DNA of 64,000 nt from Ochotona curzoniae (GCF_017591425.1 NW_024467121.1:186001-250000), one strand, 5' to 3'. Counted from the first letter of the stretch, positions 10,195 to 21,461 are shown. Notes: generated by a model from the letters alone, not told the origin. Numbers and translations: made by a program.

Positions 10195-10839
10195 TGTGTT
10201 CTATAGTTCACTTCACAGACTACTTTAATATGAATGTCGTTCTTTTATAAATTCCTGAAGTAAGTTGACATTCCAGGTAGAATTGTGACCTCCTCCATAC
10301 TCTTACACTCTGTAGCCTGCCCTGACTGGGAACCACGTGGGCCAGGAGAACATGGAATACTGGAGTGCCACAATGTGACACGCAGCAGCCTAAACTGCAA
10401 GGTGAATACTTAAAGTCTGCATACCCATGTGAGTAATACATACGAATATATAAGAGAACAGAACACCTCAGAAGTCACACAACTGTCACCGACAACAGAA
10501 TAAATATGTGATGAAAACCACGAGCGATTCAGGAATCATCAGCATACAGTGCTCTGTTCACACACTTTGGCAGTGTCTTCAGGAATTAATTATAGCACAG
10601 GATAATGAAATGACTGACCATAATCTAAAAAAATAGCAGCCCACTTTGGCCATTCATCTTCAGCCAAACACAAACTACAGGACATTCAGGAGATTCTGGA
10701 ATTTCCTTTCCTGCTGCCTCAACAAAACGTTCAAAAAGTAATTTTGCACCTGTTACGTCTTCTGAAAAGCTACTTGACTAGAAGAGCACCTTAATACTGC
10801 GGTTTCCTGATAATATCAACACCGTAAAGTTTTTTTTCC
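10195..10839. other. No gene; unclassified
   Basis: The segment 10360-10425 (GGAGTGCCACAATGTGACAC.. AACTGCAAGGTG) loosely resembles a minus-strand C-SINE head, but too weakly to call. No other structure is seen. Confidence 0.35.
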
Positions 10840-11174
10840 TTAAAGATTTATTTTATTATTTTTGTTGGAAAGGCAGATATGCAAAGAGGAAGAGAAACAG
10901 AAAGGAAGATCTTCTGTCCGTTATTCACTCCCCAAACGGCCGCAACAGCCAGAACTGTGCCAATCCGAAGCCAGGAGCCTGGAGATTGTTCTGGTTCTCC
11001 CACGTGGGTCAGGGTCCCAAGGTTTTGGGCTGTCCTCGACTGCTTTCCCAGGCCACAAACAGGGAGCTGGATGGGAAGCAGGGCTGCTGGGACTAGAACT
11101 GGCATATGGGATCATATCTGATCCCAGCATGTGCAAGGTGAGGATTTTAGCCTCTAGGCTACCACGCCAGGCCC
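10840..11174 (-). mobile_element. C-SINE, pika-type, full length
   Basis: From TTAAAGATTTATTTTATT through AAGATCTTCTGTCCGTTATTCA and CAGGGTCCCAAGGTTTTGGG to the head complement GCTACCACGCCAGGCCCC. The B-box complement is GACTAGAACTGG. Confidence 0.94.
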
Positions 11175-11560
11175 CAACACTGGATTCTTAACAATCAGTA
11201 GTTGTTTGCAGTGAAAACTTTATTGGAATTGGCACAAGTATGCAAACCAATTTGACTATTACGCTTACAAGATTGGATTGTAAAAAAAAATTTTGGATCC
11301 ACCTTAGGAAGAACCTCCAGTGTGCACCCACTGAAAATGGAGAAGGTAGAGAAAAGGAGAAGATGTTAGCTGGAGAGCTAATTCCATGCTTCTGTGGCAC
11401 CCTGCTAAATTCAAACTTTAAAAAACGGTTCTTCCATGCTTGTGAAAAATACATGTAATATCTTAGATTTTAAATTAAAGTGCGGACACCTTCAAACAGT
11501 GTACAAAATCTGCCTCTGCAACTTGAATGAAATCACATCATTCCAACAATCTACTAAATC
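11175..11560 (-). other. Possible transcript 3' end or processed copy, unproven
   Basis: On the minus strand this reads like a 3' UTR: mixed-composition sequence ending CCAATTCCAATAAAGTTTTCACTGC near 11215-11240, that is, an AATAAA signal followed by a GT-poor stretch. There is no A-tail and no open frame, so it may simply be chance. Confidence 0.2.
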
Positions 11561-11904
11561 CTTTTGTTCCCAGGGGCAACATGCCAAATAAGAAAAGGAT
11601 TTCTTCCCTCGACCACCCCCTTAGACTGCTCAGTCTTGTCTCAATTTAAAGCCAGGTATTTTCAAGCAGGTCACCAAGCACCACCAAACTCCAGGCACAT
11701 TCCCATCAGGCAAGGTTCTCACTGTCTCAGCCCAATTTGTTTCAGAACAGTTGATCAGACTGAGCATGTCCTAGTGTAAAGAACTACAACGCCTCTCTAC
11801 ACTATTAACAGCTGACATACTCAATTATTTGTGAAATAAATGGATTAAAATGCTTACCATGAACCATGGGCAGTCATTTTTTTGAACAGTTTCTCAACAA
11901 CCCC
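11561..11904. other. No gene; unclassified
   Basis: No repeat is recognised. The 71-codon frame at 11564-11779 shows no domain. Confidence 0.35.
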
Positions 11905-12171
11905 CTTCTGTAGAGGTAGCTTTGGTTTGATAGCCCCTAAATAAATCCCCACCTCAATAGTGTGGAGGGTATCTGTAAAAGGTGATCCAATCACGAGGCC
12001 AGGATGCCTAGGAAGGGATGCATGGGCTGGGTATCACAGGACTGGGTTTCTTACTTATGAATCAGTTTGGCCCTTTTCCTTCTCATGTGTGCTCTCTGCC
12101 AAGGGGTGGTGTAGTAAGAATGCCTTCCACTCCAGACATCCCAGCCTCCCAACTTTAAAAAAAAATCATGT
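11905..12171 (+). mobile_element. MaLR (MLT1/MST-type) LTR, 5' part
   Basis: ATAAATCCCCACCTCAATAG, GTGATCCAATCACGAGGCC, the ACAGGACTGGGTTTCTTAC and TTGGCCCTTTTCCTTCTCATG blocks, and CATCCCAGCCTCCCAAC follow the order of a mammalian MaLR LTR. There are no internal retroviral sequences. A SINE interrupts it at 12172. Confidence 0.8.
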
Positions 12172-12338
12172 CTGGGGATAGCAATGTGGTATAACCAGTG
12201 AAGCTACCATCTGCTCCACTACTAATTCAACTCTCTACTAACAGCCCGGTAAAGGATGGTCCATGTTGTCCCTGAAGAACAATCAGTGCTTTGGCCCCTG
12301 TATCCACACAGGAGACCTTAGATGAAGCTTCTTTAAAA
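12172..12338 (+). mobile_element. C-SINE, old, partial, inserted in an LTR
   Basis: Head GGGGATAGCAATGTGGTATAACCAG, a TGCTTTGGCCCCTGTATCCACACAGGAGACC block, then a purine-rich end AAAAAAGAAAGAAAAAG. Confidence 0.7.
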
Positions 12339-12416
12339 AAGAAAGAAAAAGAAATGTCTGTTTTTTCATAAATTACTGATTTTCCAGTATTCTGTTATAG
12401 CAGCACAAAACAGAGA
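12339..12416 (+). mobile_element. MaLR (MLT1/MST-type) LTR, 3' end
   Basis: CATAAATTACTGATTTTCCAG followed by TATTCTGTTATAGCAGCACAAAACAG is the conserved 3' end of MaLR LTRs and matches the 5' part left of the SINE. Confidence 0.88.
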
Positions 12417-13689
12417 ATGTGTAATTTTGTGTTTGAAGTTAATGGGAAAATTTTTCTTCATAGAATGTTGCAATAAGCACCAAATGCTTTCTAGACAATC
12501 TTCACTAACAGCACAAGGTTACAAAACCACATACATACTAAATGAACAGTGGATTCATATGCTTGAGGGGGGACGGGGGGAACAGGTGTGCGAACTAACC
12601 TAACAGCACCAGAGCTACTGAATGAAAACTGGGGAACTCAGCCTCACACAAAGAACCAAACTAAGTATTTCTATAATTAGTACATTTAATCAAATGAATG
12701 GGAGAGACTGAATTTGATTTAATGAAAAATATCTATAGGAGCAGCCGTTCATATTTAGTCTAATTCATAGTAAAACAATGGGAAAATCCTCCCAGTTTTC
12801 CAACAGAAACCCTAAAGGTAAGTCTACTAAATATGCAATGTGCTTGCCATGACAGATATCTAAAAAGAGGCAGGCACTACCCAACATTCTGGAGTATGAC
12901 ACTCCTCCTTTATTTTTTCCCTGTGAGTTAGCTTCTGATTTGTAGCAGTTGACTCTTAGCTGGCAGTGTCCCCACATGGCAATCCTACTGCTCAAAGTAA
13001 TTCACATATATCTCCAAGCAACAGCTGTGTAATCTTTATAGTATATCTAAAAATATAAAGTTCAAAACATTAAATGAAGCTCATCTAACATTTTAAGAAT
13101 ATGACTGAACAAAACATACTCAGTTCATGTTAAAGGAATAATTTAGCAGAAGGCAACAATTGAAATGATGAGTAATCCAATTCACAAAAATAAAAATGTT
13201 TATAGAATGTGATTTAATTTTAGAAGTGTCCTTTTACCTTCAACACAAACAATGGCTGCAACTGTACTTAGGTATTATTCTCATTTCTCTACAATTAAAG
13301 AGGATATTCTTTCTGGATAAGAATTCAGTAACTATGGTTCTCTCATTATCTTGATGTAACTGTATGCCCTCCCACAATTTCTGTTAAGACTCTTCTGAAG
13401 CTGCCTTGTTTGTCTTTTCTTGACTCATCTTTCAAGAGATTTAGCTTCAACAAGCTCATGACATCTTTTAATATTCTACCCAGAAAGCCTCACTGCTAAT
13501 TAGACAGACAACAAGGCTCATCCCTGAAAAACCAATTGTCAGATATTTTTCTCACCTTTCTAATAGGGAATAACCACAATAGGGACTTACATTTTACCTA
13601 GCCTATCAGGCAAACCCACCTGACTGATCCTTCTCATTTACACTAGTCAAACAGTATAAAATAATAATTTAGCTTAAATTAGGGGTAGA
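12417..13689. other. No gene; 1.3 kb, unclassified
   Basis: A G-rich tract GAGGGGGGACGGGGGG lies at 12566-12581. The rest is AT-rich with no recognisable repeat or exon-like segment. Confidence 0.4.
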
Positions 13690-14047
13690 GAGCCAGCATC
13701 GTGATGAAGCTGGAGAAGTCACTGCCTGTGGCACCTGCATCCCACACAAGAGTCAGTTTGACTCGGCTGCTCCACTACCACTCCAGCTCCTGATTAATGT
13801 ATACGAGAAAACAGCAGAGGACAGACCAACTCCTTGGGACCCTGCAACTATGTGGGAGACAAAGAAGAATTTCCTGTTTCCTGGCTTCAGACCAACTCAG
13901 CTTCAGCCACTGGAGCCATCTGGGAAGTGAACCAGCAGAAGGAAGATTGGTCGGTTGGTCGGTCGGTCAGTCGGTTGGTCTCTCTCTCTCTCTCCCTTGT
14001 CTCTCCCTCTGTAACTCTACCTTTCAATAAGTAAATCTTTTTTAAAA
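13690..14047 (+). mobile_element. C-SINE, old, with expanded internal microsatellite
   Basis: Body blocks CGGCTGCTCCACTACCACTC, CCTTGGGACCCTGCAACTATG and GGGAAGTGAACCAGCAG are clear, and the end is CCTTTCAATAAGTAAATC. Where other copies have a short CT run, this one carries a GGTC/GGTT array. Confidence 0.9.
13947..13981 (+). repeat. (GGTY)n microsatellite followed by (CT)n
   Basis: About nine GGTC, GGTT or CAGTC units lead straight into CTCTCTCTCTCTC inside the SINE. Confidence 0.95.
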
Positions 14048-14194
14048 TAGGCGTGGCATTTGATTATGATGTCTGGTTGTTGGGGGCATTTAGGGAATGA
14101 ACTAATATGTCAAAGCACTCTTGTATGCACACCCTCACACTCATGCTTTCTCTTTGCTTTCAAAATAAACTCAAATTTATAAGTTTCACTTATA

Positions 14195-14226
14195 TTTAAT
14201 AATGCAATAATTATTGCATTATTAAA
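14195..14226. repeat. Perfect 32-bp palindrome
   Basis: The half TTTAATAATGCAATAA is followed without spacer by its exact reverse complement TTATTGCATTATTAAA. Confidence 0.97.
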
Positions 14227-14290
14227 CTTAAAAGACAATGTTTTTAAGTTTTCCAGTATTCTGTTTATTAAACTTAAAAAGACAATGTTC
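14221..14290. repeat. 24-bp direct repeat with an internal 10-bp stem
   Basis: ATTAAACTTAAAAGACAATG at 14221 recurs at 14267 with one extra A. Between the copies, AAACTTAAAA (14224-14233) and TTTTAAGTTT (14242-14251) form an inverted repeat. Confidence 0.93.
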
Positions 14291-14726
14291 TCCAATTACA
14301 AAATCTTTTGAAAGTGATTTAACTTACACACTAGTACCTTGCACTAAATCTATTGCAACAGTTTCTTAGAAATTTACTTATTTGTTCTAGGAACAGTTTG
14401 AACATTTCATCTTACAGATAAGAGCTAACTGTCACAAAACAAAATGATGTGGTACAGATACAACATGGCAGCAACTGTTAAAAATGAGTGTATCCCACAG
14501 TTGAAATAGGCTACTCCTCACACACAGCTGCCATCCTAAGACTTCAGCCCTTCTTAGATGTTGGAATGAAGATTAAAGCGAAACATTTGACCAGTGAGAT
14601 AAAAATGGTAAATAAGTTGAACAAATGGCCACAGCTGTTATTTGTACCATTTCTCTAATTCTAATGAGTTCTAGGACATAAGATTTTATATAAACATCAC
14701 TTCCCATCTCCTCCAACATCACTTCT
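14291..14726. other. No gene; unclassified
   Basis: AT-rich, with no repeat body or open frame of note. Confidence 0.35.
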
Positions 14727-15008
14727 CAAAAATATTTATATATTTGAAAGGCTGAGAGGCAGGGGGTCTGTAGAAGAATATAGAGAGGGATCTTTCACCT
14801 ACTGGCTCAATCCCCAAATGGCCGAAATGGCCAGAGATGGTCCATCTGGAGCTGGGAGCTTCCTCTCTGTTTCCCACATAGATACAGAGGCTCAAGGACT
14901 TCTCCAGACGCATTAGCAGGGAGCTGATTTGGAAATGGAGAAGCAGGGATTCCAATCAGTACTCCCATGAGTTGCTAGCACTGCAGCAACCTAACCTGCT
15001 CTGCCCAC
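14727..15008 (-). mobile_element. C-SINE, old
   Basis: From TATTTATATATTTGAAAGGC through TCAATCCCCAAATGGCCG and GCAGGGAGCTGATTTGGAAATGGAG to the head complement CTAACCTGCTCTGCCC. Confidence 0.88.
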
Positions 15009-16103
15009 TCGCCTGGTAAAGTGCTGGTTCCTCTCCCCTTATTTTGCCCATAGTCACTACAAAGAAAAATAAAAGCTTTCCACTCAAGTACTGGGCATCA
15101 CTTCTACATCCAAACAAACCCATCATCTAGGTTTCCACTATACCACATAGAAAACATTGTACCACTGGTGAATGAAGCACAAAGATTTAAACATAAAATA
15201 CCTCTCAAATCCTTATCTTTATAGATTCCATGTTTTCTAACAATATCTTGGAACAAAGTTAATACTGAAACAAATATAACTCAAACTGGAAAAGATTATT
15301 AAAAACAAACAAACAAATTGTCTTTACTCATGACAGTTATTAAATGCCAAGATTAAAAGAAGACTAAGAAATTCTTCCACACTGAAAATCAGTGATGTGA
15401 CAACAAAAACCACCACGCCATCTGAACGGAATTCTGGGCCAGAAAAAAAAGTGCTTTTTGTTTCTCTTTTGCTAGCAGAAAACTGAATAGAATGTTCACA
15501 GAAAATGCACATGAAAAGTAAAAATTCAAGATTTCATTCTGAGATTTCAACCTAAAATCAAACATTTGTAATTTTTATTTAAATTTTTACTTTTAAATTA
15601 ATGGCATTTTAGAAGTTACTCTTGGCTTCTTATTACCCTTATTCAATTCTGTGTTTCTACACTACCTCAACCCAAGAAAGCCTCTGTAAGATCCATATGA
15701 TTCACTCTGTTGTTATCTTGAACAGGCCTAGGCTTAAAAGCACCCAGCCTGACTTGCAGCCCTGTCACTGTGTTCAAGCCATAAACACCTCACATGTGCT
15801 GTACACAGAACAAGCTGGTCTATTCAGATGTGTCCTGTATGTATACACATTAAGTGTCAAACTTTAGTAGACAATATAATACCCTGCTCTTTCTTCTGAA
15901 AGAGAGCCTACCTGAGAGTAGACAGGAGGAGAGCAACAAGCATGGAAGCAGGAAATAGGAGGGAGGCATGTGGAGAGAAGGAAAAACAGAAGAAAAAAGT
16001 ATTTCCACAATAAAAGCAGCTGAACTTTCTACACAATATCAACTTGACTGAGTGTCAGAAGATTTTGTCCACAGACAGGAGAATATACAAAATATTTGTC
16101 TCA
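15009..16103. other. No gene; 1.1 kb, unclassified
   Basis: No repeat is recognised apart from an AAACAAACAAACAAA run at 15302-15316. A purine-rich block (AGGAGAGCAACAAGCATGG.. GGAGGGAGGCATG) spans 15925-16000. Confidence 0.4.
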
Positions 16104-16441
16104 GGCCCGGAATGATAGTATAGTGATTAAAGTCCTCGCCTTGAATGTGCCAGGTTCCCATATGGGCACCGGTTCTAATCCCAGCAGTCCCGCTTCCCAT
16201 TCATCTCCCTGCCTGTGGACTGGGAAAGAAGTTGAGGATGGCCCAAAGCCTTGCAACCCTGCACCCATGTGGGGGACCCGGAAGAAGTTCCTGGCTCCTG
16301 GCTTCAGACTGGCTCAGCTCCAGCCATTGCAGCCACTTGGGGAGTGAACCATCAGATGAAGATCTTCCTCTCTTTCTTTTCTCCTCTCTGTGTATCCTGT
16401 GTATCTGTCTTTCCAATAAAAATAAATAAAAACATTTTTTA
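16104..16441 (+). mobile_element. C-SINE, pika-type, full length
   Basis: Head GGCCCGGAATGATAGTATAGTG, ATTAAAGTCCTCGCCTTGAATG, B box GGTTCTAATCCC, and end CCAATAAAAATAAATAAAAAC. It abuts a minus-strand copy at its tail. Confidence 0.95.
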
Positions 16442-16446
16442 AATGT

Positions 16447-16777
16447 CTTAAAAATTTATTTTATTCTTATTTGAAAGGCAAGTCAGATTTATGGTGAGGA
16501 GAGACAGAGAAAAAGATGCCCCATCCACTAATTCACTCCCCAAATGGCCACAGTGGTGGAACTGGGTTGATCCAAATCCAGGAGCCAGGAGCTTCTTCTG
16601 GGTCTCCCACACATGTGGCAGGGTCCCAGCGCTTTGGATCATCCTCCACAGCTTTCCTAGGCCATATGCAAGGAGCTGGATTGGAAGTGGAGCAGCTGGG
16701 ACATAAGCAGGTAACCACATGGGATCCTGGTGCTTGCAACATAAGTATTTAGCCATTGAGCTACCGTGTCATGCCCC
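16447..16777 (-). mobile_element. C-SINE, intermediate age
   Basis: From AAAAATTTATTTTATTC through CTAATTCACTCCCCAAATGG and CAGGGTCCCAGCGCTTTGG to the head complement GCTACCGTGTCATGCCCC. Tail-to-tail with the preceding element with almost no spacer. Confidence 0.93.
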
Positions 16778-17364
16778 AAATACGTGCCTTTATTAAAAAC
16801 AAATTGCATCCACACAAGAATTCTAAAAAGCAACAAGAATGCTTATTCAATGAACACACTTTTTAAATTGAGGGTAAATGACTACAAATATGCATCAAAA
16901 AAATGAATGTACAACTTTTAAACTAACAGAGGACAACTTTATGAGATACAAAAAAAGATAAAAAGACGTGAAAAGATAAAAAGTGAAACATTTATCTAAA
17001 TATTCAATGAAATACAAAGGCAAAACTACAGAAGAATGGCAGCTAACAGAATAGAAATGGGAAAATCACCAAATAAGCTACTACTATCACCAGATTTACA
17101 GCATCTGCTCATATCTGCTTGCAACACTGAGTTAGAGACAAGTAGATAACAATTCTCCTTGTAACATGTCACAGGTGTAGGGACGCTGCCACTGCAGGCC
17201 TCTACAGGATGGAGTGCAGAGCAACACCTCACTAGGCAATGCCCCAAAGATGTCACTCTCAAAGCATTCACGCTGAAACACACCCAACGAGACGAACAAT
17301 GGAGCCACAGCATCAGCCCCAATCTTCTCTAAATCTTACTCTAGAATATAAACATTCTTTGGAG
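16778..17364. other. No gene; unclassified
   Basis: A short imperfect tandem, AGATAAAAAGACGTGAAA then AGATAAAAAGTGAAA, lies at 16954-16986. The 98-codon minus frame at 17026-17322 has no recognised domain. Confidence 0.4.
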
Positions 17365-17656
17365 CAAGGAAACAGCCACCTGCAATACTGGCATCCCACA
17401 TCAGCAGCAATTTGTGTCCTAAATTGTTCCACTTCCAATCCAGCTACCTGTTAATGTAATGGAAAAAGCAGTGGAAAATGATCCAAGTGTTTGGGTTACA
17501 ATATCCATGTGGGAGATCTGGAAGAAGCTCCTGACTTTTGCTTGACTCAGCCCTGGCCTTGGAGGCTACATGGGGAATGAACTACATGATGGAAGAACTT
17601 TCTCCATCTGTCTTCCTCTTTGTAACTCTGATTCAAATAAACAAACACCTGAAAAA
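17365..17656 (+). mobile_element. C-SINE, old
   Basis: ACTGGCATCCCACATCAGC, CCACTTCCAATCCAGCTACC, GTGGGAGATCTGGAAGAAGC and CAAATAAACAAACACC are recognisable. Confidence 0.85.
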
Positions 17657-17667
17657 AACCCATAACT

Positions 17668-17965
17668 CCACCATCGGCTTTGTGGCACACACAAGAAATC
17701 CAGCACCTGGAACACCAGTTTTCAATATGGACAATGGTTTAATTCCCAGCTGCTCCACTTCTGCTCCAACTCCTTGCTAACGGCCTCAGAAAAGCAGATG
17801 ATGGTCTAAGTGTTTGTGTGCCTGCCATTCAGGTGGGAGACCCAAAAGATACTCCTGGCTTCAGCCTGGCTCAGCCTTGGCCACTGTGACAACTAGGTAA
17901 TAAACCAGCAGATAGACCTCCATCTCTCCTTCTAACTCTAACCTTAAAAAAAAACTTAAAATCTT
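17668..17965 (+). mobile_element. C-SINE, old
   Basis: CTTTGTGGCACACACAAG head, CAGCTGCTCCACTTCTGCTCC, CATTCAGGTGGGAGACCC, and an A-rich end without a clear AATAAA. It follows the previous copy head-to-tail. Confidence 0.85.
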
Positions 17966-18039
17966 AAAATAAAGTGTTTTATTTAGCCATGTATCACCAA
18001 AAAGTTACAAATATTTTTGAATGAATAAAAAATACGATT

Positions 18040-18300
18040 CAGGGGTTTCACAGTTTGAATCTCAACTGCTCTACTTCTGAACTAGCTCCCCGCTAATGCG
18101 CCTGAGAAAGCAGCAGAAGATGGCCCAACTCCTCCGGCCCCCGCACCATGTGGGAGATCTGGAAGAAACTCCCATTTCTTGGCTTTGGGCTGGCCATTGC
18201 AGCCACTTAGGGAGTTAACCAGCAGACAGAAAATCTCTTTCTCTCCTCCTCTCTAAACTGCCTTTCCAATAAAGGTAAACATATCTTTTTTTTTTTTAAT
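18040..18300 (+). mobile_element. C-SINE, old, 5' truncated
   Basis: Begins at the B-box region (GTTTGAATCTCAACTGCTC) and runs through GCCTGAGAAAGCAGCAGAAG to CCTTTCCAATAAAGG. The A box is absent. Confidence 0.87.
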
Positions 18301-19359
18301 TGGAGCATAATGCAAACTGTTTAAATAAACCACAAGAGAGAAGTTCACAAGATGACTACAAGCAAGCTTTTGTCAAAATAGACTTAGCTCAAAATAGACT
18401 TTAAAGTTGGGACTGTGAAGGGTTAAACATTCTGTACATAATAGTGATGTCAGCCTACAGTGATTTCTCACAGCCTTAAAAAATTACATCCAAATAAAAA
18501 CATGAACCAAGAAGAAACACGTTTCTTGGTTAATCTCTGCAAAGCAAATAGGAAAAAGTAAACTAAATCTCAAAAAAAAAAAAAAGATAAGCTGTTATTT
18601 GAAAAGATAAAACTTAAAACAGGTAAAACAGAAATATAATACCATCAAACGCCCTATTCAATTAAGCTATACCACAAACAGGAATAATAATAATTGCTAA
18701 CAAAGTAGGCAATGCGATATATCTATTTTTAAAATACACTGGATACAAAAAGCTTTTACATTTTAATGTAAAAAATCTTTTTTAAAAGCACTTAGCTAAG
18801 TAACATCTTCCCAAAAGCAACTTTTGATAAAATAGTCATTATAATGTAGAAAATCTCTCTGGAAAATCCAAGAGGCCTTGAGAGGAATGGAATAGGGGAA
18901 GAAGGAAAGACACCAGAGTCAGGAAAGTAAGATGAGACAACGTGTGGGCGTGTCTGTGTGCATGGGTGAGTGCGTGTGCACCCGAACACAGTCATGCATG
19001 CTACTGTAGCAACCAAGAACAAAGCATACCAATGGGTCACAGTTGCTGATGTCTATTACATGAGCCCTTTCAGATCCGGCGTTGCACATTCTACACTATT
19101 TTTAAACTATTATAACAATTAGAAAATCAAAAGCAGCTAAATAAATGTATTCAAGAAACTGTCTTATGACTAATTGTAATTTGCTGGAAACACATACTTT
19201 GTCTTGAAATAAAAATGATAAATACTATTTAAAATAAATTCCTTTTATTAATGTAGATGAGGTTTGTAGCAAAGAGGTTAAGAATGCCAAGAAACAAAAG
19301 GAGCTCCTCTCCCACATCCATTAACTGATCTTACTGCTGAGAGCTAATCTTCCATGGGC
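18301..19359. other. No gene; 1.06 kb, unclassified
   Basis: An A-run lies at about 18572-18584 and a degenerate GT-rich stretch at 18940-18990 (GTGTGGGCGTGTCTGTGTGC). No interspersed repeat is recognised. Confidence 0.4.
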
Positions 19360-19522
19360 TTTTATTGAGTGCCATGCACTGGGCTAGAACCTTTACAATC
19401 ACCACCTCACCTAATTTTTGCAATAACCAAATGAAATAAGTACTGTCATCATTCTCATTTTGCAGACGAAGAAATGGAGTATAAGAGGATTAAACAGCTT
19501 ACCTATTTAGTAGAAGTACTAA
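19360..19522 (-). mobile_element. MIR SINE, antisense
   Basis: TTATTGAGTGCCATGCACTGGGCTAG, ACCTAATTTTTGCAATAACC, and CATTTTGCAGACGAAGAAATGG followed by GGATTAAACAGCTTACC are the reverse complement of the MIR consensus order. Confidence 0.88.
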
Positions 19523-20235
19523 GCCATAGATGAATAAACTAAAAGGAAAATTGACTAGAAAAGTTATTCAGCTTAAGCACCAAGAAGAAATTCTAAAAGC
19601 CTCAGGGACCAGAAGTGTAGAATTAAAAAAAAAAAAAATCATCCAACTCTCAGATATACAACTCAGTCACTTAGCCCCTCACTTCCACAAAGTTTGTATC
19701 AGAGGCACAGTAAACAACCACATTTGGAGGAAGCTAAATGGAAAGTCAGCACAAATGTAAACACTGAATGGTAGCTGTCAGCCACCTACCACCCTCCTCT
19801 CCCACAACTCAAGCACTGAATCATGTACTCCAACACAGGAAAAACAAACAGTTTAGAAGAAAAATGACTTCCAGACAACTGACAGCTGAAGGTCCAAGAG
19901 GAACTCAAATTCACAGTTCATCCCTCAGGAGGAACAGAGGTAGAAAAGCCCTGTCCAGGGACACAATATTTACAACTGGTTTTTCAAACAACCAGCCAAC
20001 CTAACTCTTACTTAAACCTGGGCATCGAAGAACTATCAAATATCTGAGATAATCCTCCTCCTGAAAAGTAGCATTCAAAGCAGAAGGAAGGCAAAAAAAA
20101 AAAAAAAAAAAAAAGGAAAAAAAAGTCAAAGTACATCAAATATCCTGAAAGGGAAAAAAAAAAATTCAATATACAAACATACAACAACGATGTTAAAATG
20201 TTTAATTAGAAAAAAAAAAAAAAACCAGCAACTTG
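19523..20235. other. No gene; A-rich runs
   Basis: A-runs at 19626-19638, 20092-20113, 20153-20163 and 20210-20223. None follows a recognisable repeat body. Short frames at 19530-20004 show no domain. Confidence 0.4.
20092..20131 (+). repeat. Poly(A) tract
   Basis: An A-run of about 22 followed by GGAAAAAAAAG. Confidence 0.95.
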
Positions 20236-20572
20236 AGGCCCGACACGATAGTGTAGCGATTAAAGTCCTCGCCTTGAAAGCGCCGGGATCCCATATGGGC
20301 TCTGGTTCTAGTCCTGGCAGCTCCACTTCCCATCCAGCTCCCTGCTTGTGGCCTGGGAAAGCAGTCGAGGACAGCCCAAAGCCTTGGGACCCTGCACCCG
20401 CGTGGGAGACCAGGAAGAGCTCCTGGCTCCTGGCTTTGGATTGGCTCAGCTCCAGCCGTTGCAGCCGCTTGGGGAGTGAATCATCGGATAGAAGATCTTC
20501 CTAGCTGTTTCTCTCCTCCTCTCTGTTTATCTGCCTTTCCAACAAAAATAAATAAATCTTAAAAAAAAAAAA
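20236..20572 (+). mobile_element. C-SINE, pika-type, full length
   Basis: Head GAGGCCCGACACGATAGTGTAG, GCGCCGGGATCCCATATGGG, the B box GGTTCTAGTCC, GGAGTGAATCATCGG and AAATAAATCTTAAAAA. Confidence 0.95.
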
Positions 20573-21187
20573 GTAACTATTTTCAGAAAATAAACAACAC
20601 TTGAATAACTAGCTCCTACTTTCAATTTTCTATCAATTTTCTGTAATAAGCATTTATTATGTTTATGTATTCAATCCTGTTTAAAAACATGAAACTAAGC
20701 CAATGAACAAATACCACTTTTTTAATAGCCAAAGACTGCAATGTCCCAAGAACAAATCAAAGGTATGGTTTTTAGTCTTTAACAACAGATTATAAATTCC
20801 TTCTAACAAAAGATACCACTCCAGTGTACTTTATAGCATATCTTATTACATCTAGGAAAAACTCCAAATTTTATTTCCTACTCTCACCACTCAATACTTC
20901 CAACACCACACTCTCCAGTGGATACTAACTGGGTGTCCTACAATTTAACACAATTCTAACACTACCTACCTGTAGCCAGCGCCAGCTCCAGTACCACAGA
21001 CTGACTCTACTTCTAATGCCAAACCCAAGTCCTAGCCTGTGACCTGCGTCTATCCAATGGACTATAAATTAGGGTTCCTGTGACTTCCTCCTGGGTTTAC
21101 TCTCCTAGAGCAGCTCACAGGACTGAGGAAAACATTTTATTTTTGTTTACCCATTCATCACAGAAAATATTATCAAAACTTACTTCA
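20573..21187. other. No gene; unclassified
   Basis: No repeat is seen. A polypyrimidine-flanked ACTACCTACCTGTAGCC at about 20963 is not supported as an exon. Confidence 0.35.
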
Positions 21188-21461
21188 TCTTTATTTGAAA
21201 GGCAGAGTTACAGAGAGACAAAAAGAAACCTTCTACCCACTCATTCACTCCCTGAACAGCCACAACAACCAGAGCTGAACCAATCCAAAACCAGGAAGCC
21301 AGGAGCTTCCTCTAGACCTCCCACATGAATGCAGCTGCCCAAGGACTTGAACCATCTTCCATTTGCCTCTCAGGCCACGAAGCAGAGAGCTGGACTGGAA
21401 GTGGAATACCCATGATTCAAATTGGTGGATGCTTAGCCTACAACACCAGGGCACAGGCCCC
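21188..21461 (-). mobile_element. C-SINE, old
   Basis: TTTATTTGAAAGGCAGAGTTACAGAG, CACTCCCTGAACAGCC, AGAGAGCTGGACTGGAAGTGG, and a head complement near GCACAGGCCCC. Confidence 0.88.

Noticed and set aside
10330..10425. Minus-strand C-SINE head fragment
   Set aside because: Only scattered words match; no B-box complement or conserved body block is present.
11905..12416. A provirus with coding capacity
   Set aside because: Only a solo LTR of a MaLR element is present; no gag, pol or env sequence is seen beside it or beside the other LTRs.
13947..13981. CRISPR-like or regulatory repeat array
   Set aside because: The unit is 4 bp without spacers and lies inside a SINE; it is a microsatellite.
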